Source: CAYRGQ01 sp964444885
GTDB taxonomy: Bacteria; Bacteroidota; Bacteroidia; Sphingobacteriales; Sphingobacteriaceae
Reading direction: 5' to 3'
NCBI GenBank assembly: GCA_964444885.1
Contig: CAYUIZ010000065.1
Span: 1 to 17,605 of the forward strand
DNA: 17,605 nucleotides
Shown here: positions 14,739 to 17,605 of the stretch, piece by piece
How positions within the stretch are numbered: position 1 is the first letter of the stretch
Layout of the letters: each line of letters begins with the position of its first letter
Program-made: the position numbers and the translations under genes
The notes under the pieces: model-generated
Databases searched by the model: none
What the model was told of the DNA's origin: nothing
Seen by the model: only the letters and a program-made list of their open reading frames with translations

Positions 14739-15602
14739 ATGGCAAGAACAACATATCAGGATTTACTGGATGCAGGTGTGCATTTTGGCCACCTTACCCG
14801 CAAATGGGACCCGAAAATGTCGAAGTACATTTTCATGGAACGGAGCGGCATACACATCATTGACTTAAACAAAACCCTTACTAAGCTGGACGAGGCTTCG
14901 TCTGCCATCAAGCAGATCGTCAAATCCGGACGTAAGATTTTGTTTGTCGCAACCAAAAAACAAGCAAAGGAAATCATCGCTGAAGCAGCAAAAAACACCA
15001 ACATGCCGTACGTGACAGAGCGTTGGCTGGGGGGTATGCTTACTAACTTCGCAACCGTACGCAAGTCGATCAAGAAAATGTCGAACATCGACAAAATGAC
15101 GAAAGACGGCACCTACACCGTATTGTCGAAGAAAGAGAAGCTGATGATTCAGCGCGAGCGCGTGAAACTGGAAAGCCTGTTGGGCGGCATCGCCGACCTC
15201 AACCGTCTTCCTGCCGCCCTATTCATCGTCGACGTGAAGAAAGAGCACATCGCTGTAAGCGAAGCGCTGAAACTGAACATCCCGACGTTCGCCATGGTGG
15301 ACACGAACTCTGATCCAACGAACATTGACTTCCCTATCCCTGCGAACGACGACGCAACCAAATCCATCAGCCTGATCGCTTCGATTATCACCAAAGCTAT
15401 CCAAGAAGGATTGGAAGAGCGCAAGCGCGACAAGGAAGATGAGGCGGAAAAAGAAGCGGCAGCGGCAAAAGCGCGCATCGACAACGGTGCTGACGCGGCA
15501 GAACAAGCTGACAGCACTGACGCTGCCGAAGCCACAGGCAAACGCCCTCGGAAAGTCAAAGTAGAAGCTTCTTCGGAAACGGAAGCGACAGACGGAGAAT
15601 AA
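14739..15602 (+). CDS. rpsB: 30S ribosomal protein S2
   Basis: Late-assembling small-subunit protein that holds S1-type factors on the ribosome. The 287 residues include the family blocks GVHFGHLTRKWDPKMSKYIF, HIIDLNKTL, WLGGMLTNFATV, ALFIVDVKKEHIAVSEA and PTFAMVDTNSDPTNIDFPIPANDDA. E. coli S2 has about 240 residues. The excess is a C-terminal tail of about 55 residues rich in Ala, Glu, Asp and Lys, probably disordered. The start ATG 14739 follows an excellent Shine-Dalgarno (AAGGAGG at 14724-14730, 8 nt spacing). It is third gene of the block, 21 bp after rpsI, with a terminator-like structure before tsf. Confidence 0.97.
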   Translation: MARTTYQDLLDAGVHFGHLTRKWDPKMSKYIFMERSGIHIIDLNKTLTKLDEASSAIKQIVKSGRKILFVATKKQAKEIIAEAAKNTNMPYVTERWLGGMLTNFATVRKSIKKMSNIDKMTKDGTYTVLSKKEKLMIQRERVKLESLLGGIADLNRLPAALFIVDVKKEHIAVSEALKLNIPTFAMVDTNSDPTNIDFPIPANDDATKSISLIASIITKAIQEGLEERKRDKEDEAEKEAAAAKARIDNGADAAEQADSTDAAEATGKRPRKVKVEASSETEATDGE

Positions 15603-15609
15603 TTTTTCC

Positions 15610-15679
15610 AAGCCGAATAATGGTGGGTGGCAGGGCGAATTATTTTCAACCGGCGCTCGGCGATTATTCGGCTTTTTCT
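15610..15679 (+). terminator. terminator or attenuator between rpsB and tsf
   Basis: AAGCCGAATAAT (15610-15621) pairs perfectly over 12 bp with ATTATTCGGCTT (15663-15674), and a T-rich tract follows. The 41-nt loop contains CCG...CGG, and ATTATT at 15639-15644 can also pair with AATAAT of the 5' arm, so two foldings compete. Strong stem plus T run imply termination after rpsB, at least partial, since tsf starts only 70 bp beyond. Confidence 0.65.
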
Positions 15680-15744
15680 TTGGCCCTGTACCCACGACAC
15701 CGGGCCGAACAAAATGTATAACAGATTAAAAAGGATAAAACAAC

Positions 15745-16584
15745 ATGTCAACAGTACAGATTTCAGCATCAGACGTAAATAAACTGCGCCAGCAGACGGG
15801 CGCGGGCATGATGGATTGCAAAAAAGCGTTAGTAGAAGCCAATGGCGATTTTGAAGCTGCCGTGGATTACCTCCGCAAGAAAGGTGCAAAAGTAGCCGCC
15901 AGCCGCCAGGACCGCGAGTCTAACGAAGGCGTGGTTATCGCACAAACTACGGCCGACGGCAAAAAAGGCGTCATCATTGAGCTGAACTGCGAGACCGACT
16001 TCGTCGCAAAGAACGCGGATTTCATCGCTTTCGGCGAAAGCATTGCGGCTGCCGCTATCGCGCATTCACCTGCTTCGCTCGACGAGCTGAAGGCCCTGTC
16101 AATCGACGGAAACAAAATTTCCGATCTGCTGCTTGACCAAACTGGAAAAATCGGCGAAAAAATCGACGTTTCGACCTACGAAATCGCCGAAGCGAATAAA
16201 GTAGTCGCCTATATCCATGGCAACTACCGCCTGGGTGTACTGGTTGGGCTGAACGAGGACGTTGACGGAGCGGACGAAGCGGGCAAGGACGTGGCTATGC
16301 AAATCGCTGCCATGAACCCCGTAGCTATCGACCGCGATGGCGTGGATGCAAAAACGATCGAGCGTGAGCTGGAAATCGCTAAGGAGCAAATCCGTGCTGA
16401 AGGCAAGCCTGAAGAAATGGTGGAGAAAATCTCCCAAGGCAAGCTGAACAAGTTCTACAAAGACGCTACCCTGCTGAACCAAGAGTTCGTTAAGGATTCG
16501 TCGAAGAACGTCGCCCAGTTCCTGAACGGCGTTGCTAAGGGTTTGACGGTAACCGCATTCAAGCGCGTCCAACTCGGCGCCTAA
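15745..16584 (+). CDS. tsf: translation elongation factor Ts
   Basis: Nucleotide-exchange factor that regenerates EF-Tu-GTP in the cytoplasm. The 279 residues have an N-terminal UBA-like domain (SDVNKLRQQTGAGMMDCKKALVEANGDFEAAVDYLRKKG), the core motif ELNCETDFVAKNADF that contacts EF-Tu, and a C-terminal module ending in VAQFLNGVAKGLTVTAFKRVQLGA. Length is typical of the family. ATG 15745 is preceded by AAAAGGATAAAACAAC, a weak ribosome binding site. It follows rpsB after a 142-bp spacer with a terminator-like structure, so its transcript may be partly read-through and partly its own. Confidence 0.97.
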   Translation: MSTVQISASDVNKLRQQTGAGMMDCKKALVEANGDFEAAVDYLRKKGAKVAASRQDRESNEGVVIAQTTADGKKGVIIELNCETDFVAKNADFIAFGESIAAAAIAHSPASLDELKALSIDGNKISDLLLDQTGKIGEKIDVSTYEIAEANKVVAYIHGNYRLGVLVGLNEDVDGADEAGKDVAMQIAAMNPVAIDRDGVDAKTIERELEIAKEQIRAEGKPEEMVEKISQGKLNKFYKDATLLNQEFVKDSSKNVAQFLNGVAKGLTVTAFKRVQLGA

Positions 16585-16608
16585 CGCTCCGGTTGATATC
16601 GAACAACT

Positions 16609-16649
16609 AAAAAAAGGCTTTGGACGCTACGCTCCGAAGCCTTTTTTTT
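16609..16649. terminator. bidirectional terminator between tsf and the cytochrome gene
   Basis: AAAAAAAGGCTT (16609-16620) and AAGCCTTTTTTT (16637-16648) form a perfect 12-bp inverted repeat with further GGA/TCC pairing inside. T runs occur at the end on both strands. It therefore serves tsf on the plus strand and the convergent cytochrome gene on the minus strand. Confidence 0.85.
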
Positions 16650-16661
16650 ATGGCATACATT

Positions 16662-17117
16662 TCACGGCGCTTCGCTGGCCGAGCCACGTCCCTTCTCCCC
16701 TGCTCCGTGCAAGGACAGAATATAGCGCACCATGGCCTCCGCATCGTCTACGCGCAGATTGGGATGCGGCAGCATTACTGCATTGCCCCACGCGCCCTTG
16801 GCGCCATGTATAACCCGTTTTGCCAGCACATCGACGTACGTGCTGTTCATCGGATACCGTGCGGCGATATCGCTCAGCGCGGGACCGCGTTTCCGGCCGG
16901 ATTCCTTATGGCAAGCAAAACACCCAGAATAGGACATTAATACCCGTCCCCGGTCGAGCTCTAAGGCCGTAGGCGTTACGTCGATCTCCCCAACTAACCG
17001 TTCGATAGCCTCCGGCTTGCTCCTGGGCATGGAAATGCTGCCTCGCTGCGGCTCCAAGGTGCAACCCGCCAGCAGCCCGAACGCTACAAAACATCCTATG
17101 TTAAATCGTCTGGCCAT
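16662..17117 (-). CDS. lipoprotein c-type cytochrome
   Basis: A small mono-haem electron carrier exported to the periplasm. Of 151 residues, the first 19 form a lipoprotein signal with lipobox LLAGC (Cys 19). The single haem-binding motif is CFACH at residues 66-70, with GPALSDIAARYP after it. The distal methionine is probably M115 in WGNAVMLPHPNL, and the ending DDAEAMVRYILSLHG is the usual C-terminal helix of class I cytochromes. ATG 17117 is preceded by AAAGG. No oxidoreductase partner lies within the window, so the redox pathway is unknown. It is convergent with tsf. Confidence 0.88.
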   Translation of the reverse strand: MARRFNIGCFVAFGLLAGCTLEPQRGSISMPRSKPEAIERLVGEIDVTPTALELDRGRVLMSYSGCFACHKESGRKRGPALSDIAARYPMNSTYVDVLAKRVIHGAKGAWGNAVMLPHPNLRVDDAEAMVRYILSLHGAGEKGRGSASEAP

Positions 17118-17605
17118 CCTTTATCAAGACTATCGCGAACCAGCAATCCGGTGCTGGTACCGTCATGGAAGTACTGTTGCGCTAGCGCGGTCGTGACGCC
17201 GTGGAGCTTGCGCGTGCGTAGCGCTTCGGGGATAAAAATACAATTTCCTGACCGTAATTGCGCATCGATACGCTACGGGCGATCCCAATAAAAAACCACG
17301 GGCGTCCTGCGCTCCCCCCTTCCCCGGCACACGAGGCATCTCCCACAAGGGGGACACGCTGGGCGTGCTATTGCGTATCCGCTGATTTGCATATTCGCGT
17401 ATTGGCTGAATCATTGATTTGGTGCTTCGTTAACCTGCTTGTCATCCCGACGGCAGGAGGGATCTCCTCTGTTGAGATCTTTCATTTTGCTTCGCGCCAT
17501 TCAAGATAACAACGAGCGTACAAACCGGCCTGTTGATTGGCTGAATCCTCGTTTCCCACCTTGCGGAGCAGGCGGCATGACGAAATGGAAGACGTCACCC
17601 CGAGT
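17118..17605. other. non-coding region with degenerate interspersed repeats
   Basis: No protein family is recognisable in either strand, and the short open frames have low-complexity or repeat-derived sequence. It holds a 7-bp hairpin at 17139-17158, a 12-bp direct repeat ATTGGCTGAATC (17401-17412 and 17536-17547), an interspersed repeat unit at 17441-17480 and the start of a probable further unit at 17594-17605. This looks like a repeat-rich intergenic stretch that continues beyond the window. Confidence 0.55.
17441..17480 (+). repeat. interspersed repeat unit (REP-like)
   Basis: GTCATCCCGACGGCAGGAGG, followed by GATCTCC, matches the general pattern of GTCATCTCGACGAGG...GAGATCT at 6910-6939 inside the palindromic element. 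A GATCTC / GAGATC pair within the unit can form a hairpin. A truncated further unit, GTCACCCCGAG, begins at 17594. Similar short dispersed units are common in intergenic DNA of Bacteroidota; membership of a defined family is inferred from pattern only. Confidence 0.55.

Noticed and set aside
15149..15889. Open frame of 246 codons on the minus strand
   Set aside because: Antisense to rpsB and tsf and crossing the terminator between them. Serine- and alanine-rich shadow sequence.
17163..17414. Open frame of 83 codons on the minus strand
   Set aside because: Its translated ends (IREYANQRIRN type) are typical of repeat-derived intergenic DNA. No domain and no start signal.

Overview
The window looks like chromosome of a Bacteroidota bacterium, most likely of the Sphingobacteriales (Pedobacter/Parapedobacter-like). 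Three things point there: promoters of the TTTG-N20-TAnnTTTG type, a co-directional rplM-rpsI-rpsB-tsf block, and the envelope gene order TPR protein / DUF4292 lipoprotein / EnvC-like M23 protein / tatA / MltD-like transglycosylase. Local base composition is moderately GC-rich. The genus is inference.

Layout. 1-789 (+): C-terminal part of a cobalamin/iron-type ABC transporter substrate-binding protein. 817-5648 (-): a complete threonine operon, thrA (bifunctional aspartokinase-homoserine dehydrogenase), thrB and thrC. It is preceded at 5706-5846 by a full attenuation leader: a 26-codon peptide packed with Thr and Ile codons, a hairpin, an 8-base antiterminator match and an intrinsic terminator. 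6133-6708 (+): a secreted NlpC/P60 peptidase with its own promoter and terminator. 6849-7027: a 161-bp non-coding palindromic element with 12-bp terminal inverted repeats and a 9-bp flanking direct repeat, which looks like a MITE. 7093-7605 (+): a PyrR-like phosphoribosyltransferase.

7660-13544 (-): an envelope cluster, transcribed in the order TPR protein, DUF4292 lipoprotein, EnvC-like murein hydrolase activator, TatA and LysM lytic transglycosylase. 13876-16584 (+): ribosomal proteins L13, S9, S2 and elongation factor Ts, driven by a near-consensus promoter. 16662-17117 (-): a small lipoprotein c-type cytochrome that shares a bidirectional terminator with tsf. 17118-17605: no convincing gene, but degenerate interspersed repeats related to those inside the MITE-like element.

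How it fits together. Threonine synthesis from aspartate is encoded in one operon, apparently controlled by Thr/Ile-tRNA supply through leader-peptide translation. The peptidoglycan group combines a lytic enzyme (MltD type), a catalytically dead LytM activator (EnvC type) and an NlpC/P60 endopeptidase nearby. The translation block supplies core ribosome components. The most rewarding observations are the thr attenuator and the MITE-like element. Most of the remainder is housekeeping.
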